A DNA stretch of 13,037 nt, taken from the NCBI GenBank assembly GCA_030682505.1, contig JAUXOH010000177.1, positions 1 through 13,037 of the forward strand. The letters run 5' to 3'. The DNA is from Candidatus Didemnitutus sp. Lineage in GTDB: Bacteria > Verrucomicrobiota > Verrucomicrobiia > Opitutales > Opitutaceae. Positions 1-6,669 of this stretch are shown piece after piece. Numbering within the stretch: the first letter of the stretch is position 1; each line of letters starts with the position of its first letter. The notes under the pieces are model-generated. The model was not told the DNA's origin. It made no database searches and saw only the letters and a program-made list of their open reading frames with translations. The position numbers were made by a program, and so were the translations under genes.

Positions 1-552
1 ATCAGTTTGCAGGATCCGCGACTGAACGTGTTTCTCACGGGCGACAACGAGGACTGCATGGTCGCTGGCCGCCTCTTCACGGAAAACGTGCGCGCGGCAG
101 ACACCAACGTCTTTGTTGCCGAACTCATGCCGCGCCGGGACAGCGAGAAGCGGCGCAGCGTGGTCAATTTCAAAGGTCCGAATTTGTTGGGGGCCGTGGT
201 GGCCTACTACGCCGACAGTGAACAGCGGGCGGCGCGCTGTTTTGATCTCGGGGAGGACCAGTTCGCGATGTTGATTTCCCATCCGGATTGCGACGAGCCG
301 TGGTTGCGCACCCTCGACGTGGCGGCGGTGCAGCGGCTCGCGGGGACGGAAACCTTGGCGCGCATCGAACGCCGCGGCTACCGATGGGAGTGCGGCTGCA
401 ATCAGCAGAAGATCATGGGGGCGCTCGCCGCGGCGGCGCGCGACGATATGCCGAGGCTCTTTGGCACGGAGGAATCAATCCACGTGCAGTGCCCGCGTTG
501 CGCCGCGATGCACATCCTGACGCGCGAAGCGATGGAAGCGTTTCTGGCCTAG
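1..552 (+). CDS. hslO: Hsp33 family redox-regulated molecular chaperone, C-terminal part (5' end outside the window)
   Basis: Cytosolic holdase chaperone switched on by oxidation and unfolding. The reading frame is already open at base 1, so the true start lies upstream. About 183 residues are visible, against roughly 290 in the family, so about the first 100 residues are missing. Visible parts are the end of the N-terminal domain, including a YYADSEQ segment typical of Hsp33, and a complete redox switch. The switch is a CGC pair at 391-399 and a CPRC pair at 490-501, separated by 30 residues, which matches the family pattern CxC-X27-32-CxxC that binds zinc when reduced. The tail after the second pair is short, as usual. 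pnuC follows after 68 bases on the same strand, so co-transcription is possible but unproven. The family assignment is firm because of the four-cysteine pattern. Confidence 0.9.
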   Translation: MSLQDPRLNVFLTGDNEDCMVAGRLFTENVRAADTNVFVAELMPRRDSEKRRSVVNFKGPNLLGAVVAYYADSEQRAARCFDLGEDQFAMLISHPDCDEPWLRTLDVAAVQRLAGTETLARIERRGYRWECGCNQQKIMGALAAAARDDMPRLFGTEESIHVQCPRCAAMHILTREAMEAFLA

Positions 553-601
553 GAAGCGGGCGGACGATTGGCGGCGCGGCGGCGCTCGACAACCTTGGTT
601 C

Positions 602-619
602 CCGCGGCTCCACTCGCGG
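602..619 (+). promoter_or_regulatory. small GC hairpin directly before the pnuC start
   Basis: CCGCG at 602-606 can pair with CGCGG at 615-619 around an 8-base loop, ending one base before the ATG of pnuC. No Shine-Dalgarno is visible in the 68-base gap. The hairpin could affect initiation, but a 5-bp stem in such GC-rich DNA may be chance. Confidence 0.2.
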
Positions 620-620
620 C

Positions 621-1193
621 ATGAGTCTGTGGGAAATCATCGGCACGGTGCTGGGCGTCGTCGGCGTAGCGCTGATGATCCGCCAGAATATCTGGGGTTG
701 GCCGGTCGGGCTCGTGCAGGTGGCGGTTTACGCGTGGGTGTTCTACGACGTGAAGCTCTATTCCGATGCGCTGCTCCAGATTTGTTTCTTTGTGATTCAA
801 GGCTATGGCTGGGCGCATTGGTTGCGCGGGGCTCACCGCGCCGCGACGAGCACGCTGCCGGTGACGCGCCTCCCGGCGTCGGCGCTGCTCCTTTGGGCAA
901 TCGGCGGCGGCCTGATCACGTTCGCCTGGGGGACCCTGATGCACCGGACCACCGACGCAGCGTTGCCCTATTGGGATGCCTTTATTTTGGTTTTCAGCCT
1001 CCTGGCACAATGGTGGCAGGCGAGGAAGCACCTTGAATGCTGGGGTGGGTGGGTGATCGTGAACACGGTCGCGATCGGCGTGTATTGGGCGAAGGACCTG
1101 CAACTGACGGCGGGACTTTATGGAATTTTCTGGCTGATGGCCCTGTGGGGCTGGCGCGAGTGGCAGCGCTCGATGACGGGAGTCACACCATGA
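621..1193 (+). CDS. pnuC: PnuC-family nicotinamide riboside transporter
   Basis: Inner-membrane facilitator that brings in nicotinamide riboside for NAD synthesis; uptake is driven by phosphorylation inside the cell. The 190-residue protein is almost entirely hydrophobic, with about seven predicted helices. It carries typical PnuC signatures: RQNIWGWPVGLVQ (residues 21-33), a KLYSDALLQ stretch followed by YGWAHW (45-67), WVIVN (144-148) and a tryptophan-rich C-terminal helix ending WGWREW (176-181). Start: the ATG at 621 places the first helix right at the N-terminus, as in the family. The frame stays open further upstream, but that part overlaps hslO and does not resemble PnuC. Its stop overlaps the start of the kinase gene (ATGA at 1190-1193), which implies translational coupling with the enzyme that traps its substrate. 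The other PnuC subtype (thiamine) is unlikely given this partner. Confidence 0.9.
   Translation: MSLWEIIGTVLGVVGVALMIRQNIWGWPVGLVQVAVYAWVFYDVKLYSDALLQICFFVIQGYGWAHWLRGAHRAATSTLPVTRLPASALLLWAIGGGLITFAWGTLMHRTTDAALPYWDAFILVFSLLAQWWQARKHLECWGGWVIVNTVAIGVYWAKDLQLTAGLYGIFWLMALWGWREWQRSMTGVTP
1178..1182 (+). promoter_or_regulatory. ribosome binding site of the nadR-type kinase
   Basis: GGGAG seven bases before the ATG at 1190, lying inside the end of pnuC. It supports this start over the longer upstream frame and fits coupled translation with pnuC. Confidence 0.6.
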
Positions 1194-1738
1194 GTGAACC
1201 ATTGCGCATCGCGGTTTTTGGGCCGGAGTCCACCGGCAAGACCGAACTCGCGGCCCAGCTGTCCGCCCATTACCGCGCGCCACTCGTGGCCGAGTATGCG
1301 CGCGAGCGCTGGGACGCCCAACGCGGAGTCCTGAGCCTCGAGGACATGCTGCCCATCGCGAAGGAGCAATGGCGCCGCGAGGACGCGGCCGCTGCGGGTG
1401 CACGGGACTTGTTGATTTGTGACACCGAGGCGCTGACAACGATGCTCTGGAGCGACCTGCTCTACGGGACATCGCCGGACGAACTCCGGCGCGGAGCGGA
1501 GAAGCGCTGCCGCAATTATGCGCTCTATCTGCTGCTCGATACCGATGTGTCCTTCGCGCCGGATCCACAGCGGTGCTTTCCCGAGGCGGAAGATCGCGCG
1601 AGGTGCCGCCGCATCTGGCACGGCGCACTCGAACGGCGGGGCTTGCCCTCTGCCTGGATCCGCGGTGCCTGGGACGAGCGCTTCCGCGCGGCGGTGGCCG
1701 CGATCGAAGCCTTGCGGGCGAAAAGCGCTGCTCGCTGA
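1190..1738 (+). CDS. nadR: NadR-type ribosylnicotinamide kinase (AAA family P-loop ATPase)
   Basis: Cytosolic kinase expected to convert nicotinamide riboside to NMN with ATP. The 182-residue protein has a Walker A loop GPESTGKT (residues 11-18), an EYARE segment (35-39) typical of the NadR C-terminal domain, a CDTEALTT stretch (77-84) in the Walker-B/substrate region, and LLLDTDVSFAPDPQR (114-128). The length matches the kinase domain alone: the N-terminal DNA-binding and NMN adenylyltransferase domains of enterobacterial NadR are absent. NMN must therefore be adenylylated by another enzyme, and this protein is not expected to repress transcription. GGGAG at 1178-1182 lies seven bases before the ATG. 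The overlap with pnuC supports the substrate assignment. The symbol is used in the sense of the kinase domain only. Confidence 0.87.
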   Translation: MSEPLRIAVFGPESTGKTELAAQLSAHYRAPLVAEYARERWDAQRGVLSLEDMLPIAKEQWRREDAAAAGARDLLICDTEALTTMLWSDLLYGTSPDELRRGAEKRCRNYALYLLLDTDVSFAPDPQRCFPEAEDRARCRRIWHGALERRGLPSAWIRGAWDERFRAAVAAIEALRAKSAAR

Positions 1739-1755
1739 AGCTGCGCGCGGAGGGG

Positions 1756-3396
1756 TCAGATGTAGTCCGGATACTTGGGATCAAACATGGTGTTTTCGAC
1801 GTGGGCGCGCAGATCGGTGGGGCAGAGGACGGTGGTGAGCCCGCGGTCAAAGGCAACTTGGGCCACGGCCGTGCCGATGGCGGCGGACACTTCGCGGATG
1901 CGCTTCAGATCCGGATAGATCCGTCCGAGTTTGAGGTCGTCGTCGGTTACAAGGTCGGCGAGGACCTTGGCGGCGGTGTAGAACATCTCGTCGGTGACCC
2001 GCGTCGACTCGCTCGCGATGACCCCGAGCCCGACCCCGGGGAAGATGTAGCTGTTGTTGCCCTGGCCGGGCACGTGGGTGACGCCGTTGAGCGTCACCGG
2101 CGCAAAGGGACTGCCGCTGGCAAAGATCGCGCGACCATCCGTCCATGAGTAACATTGCTCCGCCGTGCACTCCGCGTTGGCGGTGGGATTGGACAGCGCA
2201 AAAATCGCGGGGCGCTGGTTGATTTGCGCCATCGCGCGCACGACGGCTTCGGTGAAGGTCTGCGGCATGCCGGAAACGCCGACGATCGACGTCGGTTTGA
2301 GCGCTTCCACGGCTTCGAGCAGCGTTTTCATCGGCGCGTGATCGTGGGCGAAACGGAGTTTGTGTTCCACGAGGTCGGTCCGGCTCTTCACCACCAGACC
2401 CTTCGAGTCGACAAACCAACACTGCCGACGGGCGTCGGATTCGGACACGCCCTGCAATTTCAGGGCTTCGACGATGAGATCGCCGATGCCGATGCCGGCT
2501 TCGCCCGCGCCGAGGAAGAGGATCTTTTGTTGGGCGAGTGGAATGCCGGTAATCCGCTCCGTGGAGAGCAAGCCGGCGAGGGTGACTCCGGCGGTGCCTT
2601 GGATGTCGTCGTTGAACGTGCAGGCGACATCACGGAAGCGATGGAGCAGTCGGAAGGCGTTGGCGTTGCCGAAATCTTCGAACTGGATGCAGGCTTTCGG
2701 GAAGATCTGCTGGGCGGCTTCGACAAACTCGCCCACGAGCTCGTCGTATTCCGGTCCACGCAGCCGCGGCTCGGGGAGGCCGAGGTAAAGCGGATCGGCG
2801 ATGAGGGCGGAATTATTGGTGCCGACATCGAGCATGATCGGGAGACATTGGGCCGGGGGAATGCCCGCGCAGGCGGTGTAAAGGGCGAGCTTGCCGACGG
2901 GGATGCCCATGCCGTTGGCACCGAGATCGCCGAGCCCGAGGATGCGTTCGCCATCCGTGATGACGATGATGCGCACGTCGGCTTGCGGCCAGCTTTGGAG
3001 GAGCAGTTTGATGCGGCCGCGATCATTTCGGGTCAGATAAAGGCCGCGGGGGCGCCGGAAGATGTGGCCGTATTTCTGGCAGGCCAGTCCGACCGTCGGA
3101 GTGTAGATGATCGGCATCATCTCCTCGAGATTGGTCATCACCAAGCGGTAGAAGAGCGATTCGTTCCGCTCCTGAAGCGACACGAGGTAAATGTATTTTT
3201 CGAGCGGGCTTTCCTTGCGGTGGTAGTTGTCGAGCACCCGAACCAGCTGTTGATCCTGGGTGGTGACGCGAGGGGGCAAGAGTCCCCGCAGTCCCAGCGC
3301 ATCGCGTTCCTCTTCCGTGAACGCCGTTCCTTTGTTGAATAGCGGGTCGTGCAACAGCTCGACCCCGCGTTTCCCGTGCAGATGAATTGTGGTCAT
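1756..3396 (-). CDS. malic enzyme (oxaloacetate-decarboxylating malate dehydrogenase)
   Basis: Oxidatively decarboxylates malate to pyruvate and CO2 while reducing NAD(P), linking the TCA cycle to pyruvate. The 546-residue length fits the large (eukaryote/MaeA-like) malic enzymes. Visible: catalytic tyrosine in IIYTPTVG (Y98), catalytic lysine in IPVGKL (K169), metal ligands in QFEDFGNANAF (E240, D241) and FNDDIQGTAG (D263/D264), a Rossmann GAGEAGIGIGDL loop (297-307) and the SNPTANAE motif (402-409). The second Rossmann strand ends VDSKGLVVK, and a KLRFAH segment follows; these resemble NADP-dependent animal and plant enzymes more than E. coli MaeA, so NADP use is possible. Start: an ATG ten codons upstream is in frame, but CAGGAG eight bases before the ATG at 3396 decides for the shorter form. 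Convergent with nadR (17-base gap) and divergent from tcdA. No symbol is given because maeA and maeB imply a cofactor. Confidence 0.93.
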   Translation of the reverse strand: MTTIHLHGKRGVELLHDPLFNKGTAFTEEERDALGLRGLLPPRVTTQDQQLVRVLDNYHRKESPLEKYIYLVSLQERNESLFYRLVMTNLEEMMPIIYTPTVGLACQKYGHIFRRPRGLYLTRNDRGRIKLLLQSWPQADVRIIVITDGERILGLGDLGANGMGIPVGKLALYTACAGIPPAQCLPIMLDVGTNNSALIADPLYLGLPEPRLRGPEYDELVGEFVEAAQQIFPKACIQFEDFGNANAFRLLHRFRDVACTFNDDIQGTAGVTLAGLLSTERITGIPLAQQKILFLGAGEAGIGIGDLIVEALKLQGVSESDARRQCWFVDSKGLVVKSRTDLVEHKLRFAHDHAPMKTLLEAVEALKPTSIVGVSGMPQTFTEAVVRAMAQINQRPAIFALSNPTANAECTAEQCYSWTDGRAIFASGSPFAPVTLNGVTHVPGQGNNSYIFPGVGLGVIASESTRVTDEMFYTAAKVLADLVTDDDLKLGRIYPDLKRIREVSAAIGTAVAQVAFDRGLTTVLCPTDLRAHVENTMFDPKYPDYI

Positions 3397-3404
3397 GACC
3401 AATA

Positions 3405-3410
3405 CTCCTG
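3405..3410 (-). promoter_or_regulatory. ribosome binding site of the malic enzyme gene
   Basis: On the minus strand CAGGAG lies eight bases before the ATG at 3396. It is the best Shine-Dalgarno in the window and places the start ten codons downstream of the first in-frame ATG. Confidence 0.75.
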
Positions 3411-3419
3411 GTTGATGGG

Positions 3420-3433
3420 CCCGCAAGCGCGGG
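3420..3433 (-). promoter_or_regulatory. hairpin in the malic enzyme leader
   Basis: CCCGC and GCGGG form a perfect 5-bp stem with a 4-base loop, about ten bases upstream of the malic enzyme RBS. It would lie in the 5' leader if transcription starts upstream. Function unknown, and chance is possible at this GC content. Confidence 0.2.
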
Positions 3434-3609
3434 TCGTGACTCCCAAGCTACTGCGCGGGCGCGACCTTCAAAAGCCCAATGACCCCCTTCCGGGCAATCA
3501 TCACCGCAAGGTTTCACCGCCTGTCTGCGGGCTAATAGTCGTGGCGCGCAAATGGGAGCGCAAGAAATGAGTGGCGACGTTCGCGCGGGAGACTTTCAGT
3601 GCTGTTCTG

Positions 3610-4389
3610 ATGAATGAGAGTTACACGTCCCGTTTTGGTGCGCTCGGCCGGCTTTACGGTGCGGCCGCGCTGCCGCGTTTGCGGGCGGCGCACGTCGCCG
3701 TGGTCGGCTTGGGTGGCGTCGGCTCCTGGGCGGTGGAGGCCCTCGCGCGCTCGGGGATCGGTGCGCTGACGCTGATCGATTTGGACGACGTGTGCATTAC
3801 CAACACCAATCGACAATCGCATGCCTTGGTGGGCATGGTCGGCCGACCCAAGGTCAGTGTGCTTGCCGAACGCGTGCACGCGATCAATCCGGAGTGCCGG
3901 GTGTTGGCGTTGCCGGAATATTTCACCCCCGAGTCGGCCGAGCGAATTCTCGCCGTGCGCTTCGATTGGCTGATCGACGCTGTCGATGGGATGACCAACA
4001 AGACCAACCTGATCGCGGCGTGCGTACGGCATGGTCAAAGGATGTTGACCGTGGCGGGCGCGGGTGGTCGCACCGACGCGACGCGGATTCGCACGGGTGA
4101 CCTCGGCGAATCGCAGGGAGACGAGTTGTTGAGAATGGTGAAAAAGAAACTGCGACGCGACCACGGGTTCGCGCGCGGTGAAGGCAACCATTACGGAATT
4201 CCCTGCGTCTATTCGAAGGAGAAACCGATGTTTCCCTGGGCTGACGGCACCTGCGCGACGGAGCGAGAACCGGGCACGAGTCTGAGGCTCGATTGCGCCA
4301 GCGGTCTGGGCACGGGCGTCTTTGTCACCGGGGCCTTCGGATTTGTGGCGGCCGGCGAAGTGGTGCGGCGAATCGCGCTCAGCGCTTGA
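3610..4389 (+). CDS. tcdA: tRNA threonylcarbamoyladenosine dehydratase (TcdA/CsdL, ThiF-E1 family)
   Basis: ATP-dependent enzyme that dehydrates t6A at position 37 of ANN-decoding tRNAs to cyclic t6A. The 259-residue form is close to the E. coli protein (about 268). Visible: RFGALGRLYG near the N-terminus (8-17), the nucleotide-binding VVGLGGVGSW (31-40), LIDLDDVCITNTNRQ (55-69) which is diagnostic of the TcdA branch of E1-like enzymes, AINPECRV (91-98), the LTVAGAGGRTD strand (146-156) and a C-terminal LDCASGLGTG (227-236). Start: a GTG at 3571 would add 13 residues with no family likeness, whereas the ATG at 3610 aligns with TcdA N-termini. Neither has a well-spaced Shine-Dalgarno. It is divergent from malic enzyme and convergent with the TonB-type gene. 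A SufE homologue lies about 4 kb away; in E. coli the homologous genes are neighbours. Confidence 0.93.
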   Translation: MNESYTSRFGALGRLYGAAALPRLRAAHVAVVGLGGVGSWAVEALARSGIGALTLIDLDDVCITNTNRQSHALVGMVGRPKVSVLAERVHAINPECRVLALPEYFTPESAERILAVRFDWLIDAVDGMTNKTNLIAACVRHGQRMLTVAGAGGRTDATRIRTGDLGESQGDELLRMVKKKLRRDHGFARGEGNHYGIPCVYSKEKPMFPWADGTCATEREPGTSLRLDCASGLGTGVFVTGAFGFVAAGEVVRRIALSA

Positions 4390-4421
4390 GCGGCGCTGAC
4401 GGTTCAGCTTTCGATGCTGAA
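4379..4421. terminator. tandem hairpins at the convergent tcdA / TonB-type gene junction
   Basis: Two stems lie back to back where the two genes meet with only 14 bases between stops. TCAGCGC (4379-4385) pairs with GCGCTGA (4393-4399) around a 7-base loop holding the tcdA stop. TTCAGC (4403-4408) pairs with GCTGAA (4416-4421), also around a 7-base loop, and overlaps the stop of the minus-strand gene. Neither has a T-run, so this is not a classical intrinsic terminator. The position between convergent genes makes a bidirectional role plausible. Confidence 0.35.
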
Positions 4422-4787
4422 GCTCAACGGAATGCTGACGCGCGCTCGCACCGCTTGTCCACGGAGCTTGGCCGGTTCAAAGGTCCACTCGCGGACGGCA
4501 TGGATCGCGGGCTCGCGAAACTCGTCGCGGGACGCTTTGGCGACTTCGACGGAGCTGACGCGCCCGGTATCCTCGATGATCACGGTCAGGATGACCGCTC
4601 CGGAAACGCCCTGCTCGCGCAACTTGGAGGGGTAGCGCGGGGGTTTCGTTTTGAGGGGTCGTGGCGCCGTGTCGGGCATGGGCAGATCGATCGTGGCGCT
4701 GTCGCTGGCTTGGTCGCCTGCGGAGATCGTTGGCAATGCCACGATGAGCGATGCGCAAAAAAAGAGGGAAGAGATGGTTTTGGTCAT
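4404..4787 (-). CDS. exported TonB C-terminal-domain (energy transducer TonB-like) protein
   Basis: 127 residues: a signal peptide (MTKT then a hydrophobic run through about residue 20, likely cut near SAG at 22-24), a short proline-containing linker (about 35-50) and a TonB C-terminal domain (about 49-125). The domain shows PPRYPSKLREQGVSG, a VILTVIIEDTGRVSSV strand pair, then W101-F103 and a PLSF ending, which is the usual pattern. It lacks the long periplasm-spanning Pro-Lys region and a clear membrane anchor of classical TonB, and no exbB/exbD or receptor gene is nearby. It is therefore more likely one of the small secreted TonB-domain proteins of unknown job than a working energy transducer. 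If the hydrophobic segment is not cleaved, it would be an anchor. No strong Shine-Dalgarno precedes the ATG. Confidence 0.82.
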   Translation of the reverse strand: MTKTISSLFFCASLIVALPTISAGDQASDSATIDLPMPDTAPRPLKTKPPRYPSKLREQGVSGAVILTVIIEDTGRVSSVEVAKASRDEFREPAIHAVREWTFEPAKLRGQAVRARVSIPLSFSIES

Positions 4788-4892
4788 GACTAAAGCGCAG
4801 CTGGTGGCGCATCGTCAGTTTCGGCCCGTTCCCGCAAAACTTTACCGCTGAAACTTGGAGTGTATGAGCGGTTCTGAGCGCGTGCAGCCTGC

Positions 4893-4922
4893 CTAATAGG
4901 GGAGCGAACCACCGCGTTGTAA
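4893..4922 (-). promoter_or_regulatory. possible sigma-70-type promoter for the TonB-type gene
   Basis: On the minus strand TTACAA (4922-4917) is followed after 18 bases by TATTAG (4898-4893), each matching four of six consensus bases, about 105 bases before the ATG at 4787. This is the best promoter-like pair I see in the 219-base gap 4788-5006; the rest of the gap holds no gene. Weak evidence. Confidence 0.22.
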
Positions 4923-4953
4923 CCCCCGCTGTGGCAAGGGGTGCGCAATCCAA

Positions 4954-4970
4954 CTTCGGATCGGCCGAAG
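4954..4970 (-). terminator. hairpin downstream of the nitronate monooxygenase-like gene
   Basis: CTTCGG (4954-4959) pairs perfectly with CCGAAG (4965-4970) around a 5-base loop, 37 bases past the stop of the minus-strand flavoprotein gene. It is followed on that strand only by TTGGATT, not a proper U-tract. Possible terminator, low certainty. Confidence 0.3.
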
Positions 4971-5006
4971 GCAATCGACCGTCAACCCGAACAAAAGAAA
5001 ATACCC

Positions 5007-6440
5007 TCAGGCCGGCCGGGGGGTTCCTTGACCGAGCAGCGAGCGGATCACATCGGCGGCGCTGTAACTGTCCCGTCCTGCGCCAAAGAAGCGCGCGAGC
5101 TGGACGAGTTCGTCGCCGGCGGTGACGATGGGAAGCTCGGCCAAGCCCTGGCGCGTCTGACCCACCCCGACGGTGGTAGCCAATCCGTTGCAAAGACATT
5201 TTCGTCCGACGAGTTCCGAACTCTCCCCGCCTTTGCGCAGGAAGTCGGCGTCGGGTTCAGCCGCACAACGGTAACCGACGGTGCCATCCGCGCGGCGGAA
5301 AAGTTGGCGGAGATAGCCGAGATCGCAGATGCGCGTGCGAGCCGCGTAGGCCGCGGCCTCCGAAAGCGTGTCGGCGAGCCGGGCGACTTTGAAAGGGAAA
5401 CCGGTGGGCGAGGCGAGGGGATCGGTGAAGACCTTCGCGGTGCCGTTGCGGATGAGTTCGCGAAACCGGCGTTTCAAGTCCGGCAAGATACCCGACTCCT
5501 CGCAGAACGCGAAGGCCGTGCCGACCTGAACGCCCGCGGCGCCGAGCGCGATGGCTTCGGTGACTTTCTCCGGTCGCGAATAGGAACCGGCGAGCCAGAA
5601 AGGAAGTCCGAGGTCGCCGATTTTGGGCAGGTCAGGCAGGTCGCGCGGGCCGTAAACAGGCTCGCCTTCCGTGGAAAGCTGCAGCGGGCCGCGCGGCGGC
5701 GCATTGTGTCCGCCTGCGACGGCACCCTCGACGACGAAGCCGTCGACGCGGCCTGTCGATTTGCGCGCGAGCGTGAGGGCCAAGGTGGCTGAGGTGATGA
5801 TCGCGAGAAACTGCGGGCGCTTGATCTCCGGTGCCGGCGCCCCGAACAGCGTGCTCGGATCGAAACGAAGGACGGAAGGGGCGTCGGGCGTGTCGCCGGC
5901 CACATCGATTTTGAGCTCCGTGGCTTCACCCCGGGCCAAGGCATCGAGTGCACCGGGGATGGCGCGCGGAATCCCGGCCCCCATCAGCACGTAATCAACG
6001 CCAGCGAGCATGGCACCGTAGAGCGAGGGCAGATTCGGCAGTTGGATTTTTTCGAGCAGGTTGATGCCAATGCGTCCGTCGTGCCCTTCCTTGGCGAGAA
6101 ATACTTCGGCGAAATTGGCAATGACCGTCAATTCGGTGAGGGCCGCGCTGGGGGTCAGGTTCGGCATCGGTGTGGGTTTGAACGACGCACCCGCGGGCAG
6201 ACCGCCGGGCACATAGTAGTCGCGCAAGACGCGCTCCGCCACCGCCGGAATCGGAAAATGGGCAAAGGCCCGGCGCAAGTGACCATCCGGGTCGCCTTGC
6301 TGCAGGATGCGAGCTTGGACGACGGCCAGCAAAGTGCCTGAGACCACGCCCAGTTGCCCGGTCACGGAGACCGCGCGAGCCAAACGCCAACCGGAGACCG
6401 CGACGCCCATGCCGCCTTGGATGATAACTGGATTTGACAT
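5007..6440 (-). CDS. nitronate monooxygenase-like FMN flavoprotein (2-nitropropane dioxygenase family, long form)
   Basis: TIM-barrel FMN enzyme. The family oxidises alkyl nitronates or, in the FabK/PfaD branches, acts as enoyl reductase, so the substrate here is unknown. Visible: the N-terminal VIIQGGMGVAVSGWRLARAV (5-24), the glycine-rich VVEGAVAGGHNAPPRG (236-251) with the family histidine, LPFWLAGSYS (279-288) and the FMN-phosphate-binding GAAGVQVGTAFAFCEES (300-316). At 477 residues it exceeds usual nitronate monooxygenases (about 320-370). The extra part is mainly C-terminal (about 350-477) and holds cysteines at 372, 392, 415 and 417 in RICDLGYLR, YRCAAEP and GRKCLCNGL contexts. This suggests a metal site or redox role, by inference. 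The start ATG places the barrel's first strand at the N-terminus as expected, but has no clear Shine-Dalgarno. It is not tightly linked to tatD, which lies 229 bases upstream. Confidence 0.82.
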   Translation of the reverse strand: MSNPVIIQGGMGVAVSGWRLARAVSVTGQLGVVSGTLLAVVQARILQQGDPDGHLRRAFAHFPIPAVAERVLRDYYVPGGLPAGASFKPTPMPNLTPSAALTELTVIANFAEVFLAKEGHDGRIGINLLEKIQLPNLPSLYGAMLAGVDYVLMGAGIPRAIPGALDALARGEATELKIDVAGDTPDAPSVLRFDPSTLFGAPAPEIKRPQFLAIITSATLALTLARKSTGRVDGFVVEGAVAGGHNAPPRGPLQLSTEGEPVYGPRDLPDLPKIGDLGLPFWLAGSYSRPEKVTEAIALGAAGVQVGTAFAFCEESGILPDLKRRFRELIRNGTAKVFTDPLASPTGFPFKVARLADTLSEAAAYAARTRICDLGYLRQLFRRADGTVGYRCAAEPDADFLRKGGESSELVGRKCLCNGLATTVGVGQTRQGLAELPIVTAGDELVQLARFFGAGRDSYSAADVIRSLLGQGTPRPA

Positions 6441-6486
6441 AGTAATTGGGCACTTGGCCGACTTCGACGGCGGGCAAATGAGCGGC

Positions 6487-6503
6487 GATTACGGAGGATT
6501 ACG
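6487..6503. repeat. GATTACG direct repeat upstream of the flavoprotein gene
   Basis: Two exact copies of GATTACG (6487-6493 and 6497-6503), spaced by GAG so that they repeat every 10 bases, lie about 47-63 bases before the start of the minus-strand flavoprotein gene. One helical turn of spacing is typical of regulator half-sites, but two 7-mers can arise by chance. The remainder of 6441-6669 shows no gene. Confidence 0.3.
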
Positions 6504-6669
6504 CGACCAATGGAAAGGGTCGAATCTGTGAAGCGGAGACTTTTCAAGTCATGTCCGGAACAGCTTGGCTGCAAATAACTTCGCTGCACCGCGGCAGGAA
6601 AGCCAAAATGACACGTCAGCGACCCCTCGGTCTTGCGGGATTGGGTAAGTTCGGTCGAGGGCGCGTGTT

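Noticed and set aside
553..620. Possible NAD- or nicotinamide-type riboswitch before pnuC
   Set aside because: Only 68 bases separate hslO from pnuC and only a 5-bp hairpin is seen. The region is too small and unlike the pnuC-associated riboswitch classes I know.
549..1856. 435-codon minus-strand open frame across pnuC and the nadR-type kinase
   Set aside because: Arg/Pro-rich translation typical of antisense GC-rich DNA; both plus-strand genes have clear motifs and a coupled junction.
2155..3342. 395-codon plus-strand open frame opposite the malic enzyme gene
   Set aside because: It lies wholly antisense to a gene with complete catalytic motifs, and its Glu/Gly/Asp-rich translation has no fold-like pattern. 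Long antisense frames are expected at this GC content.
4941..5792. 283-codon plus-strand open frame opposite the flavoprotein gene
   Set aside because: Shadow of the minus-strand coding frame; no recognisable domain.
6624..6662. Inverted repeat CCCTCG / CGAGGG downstream of nothing obvious, near the tatD stop
   Set aside because: The 6-bp arms are separated by about 26 bases with no T-run, so chance is the simplest explanation.
6441..6669. Short frames of about 70 codons in the gap between the flavoprotein and tatD genes
   Set aside because: No ribosome binding site, no similarity, and they run into the neighbouring genes on the wrong strand.
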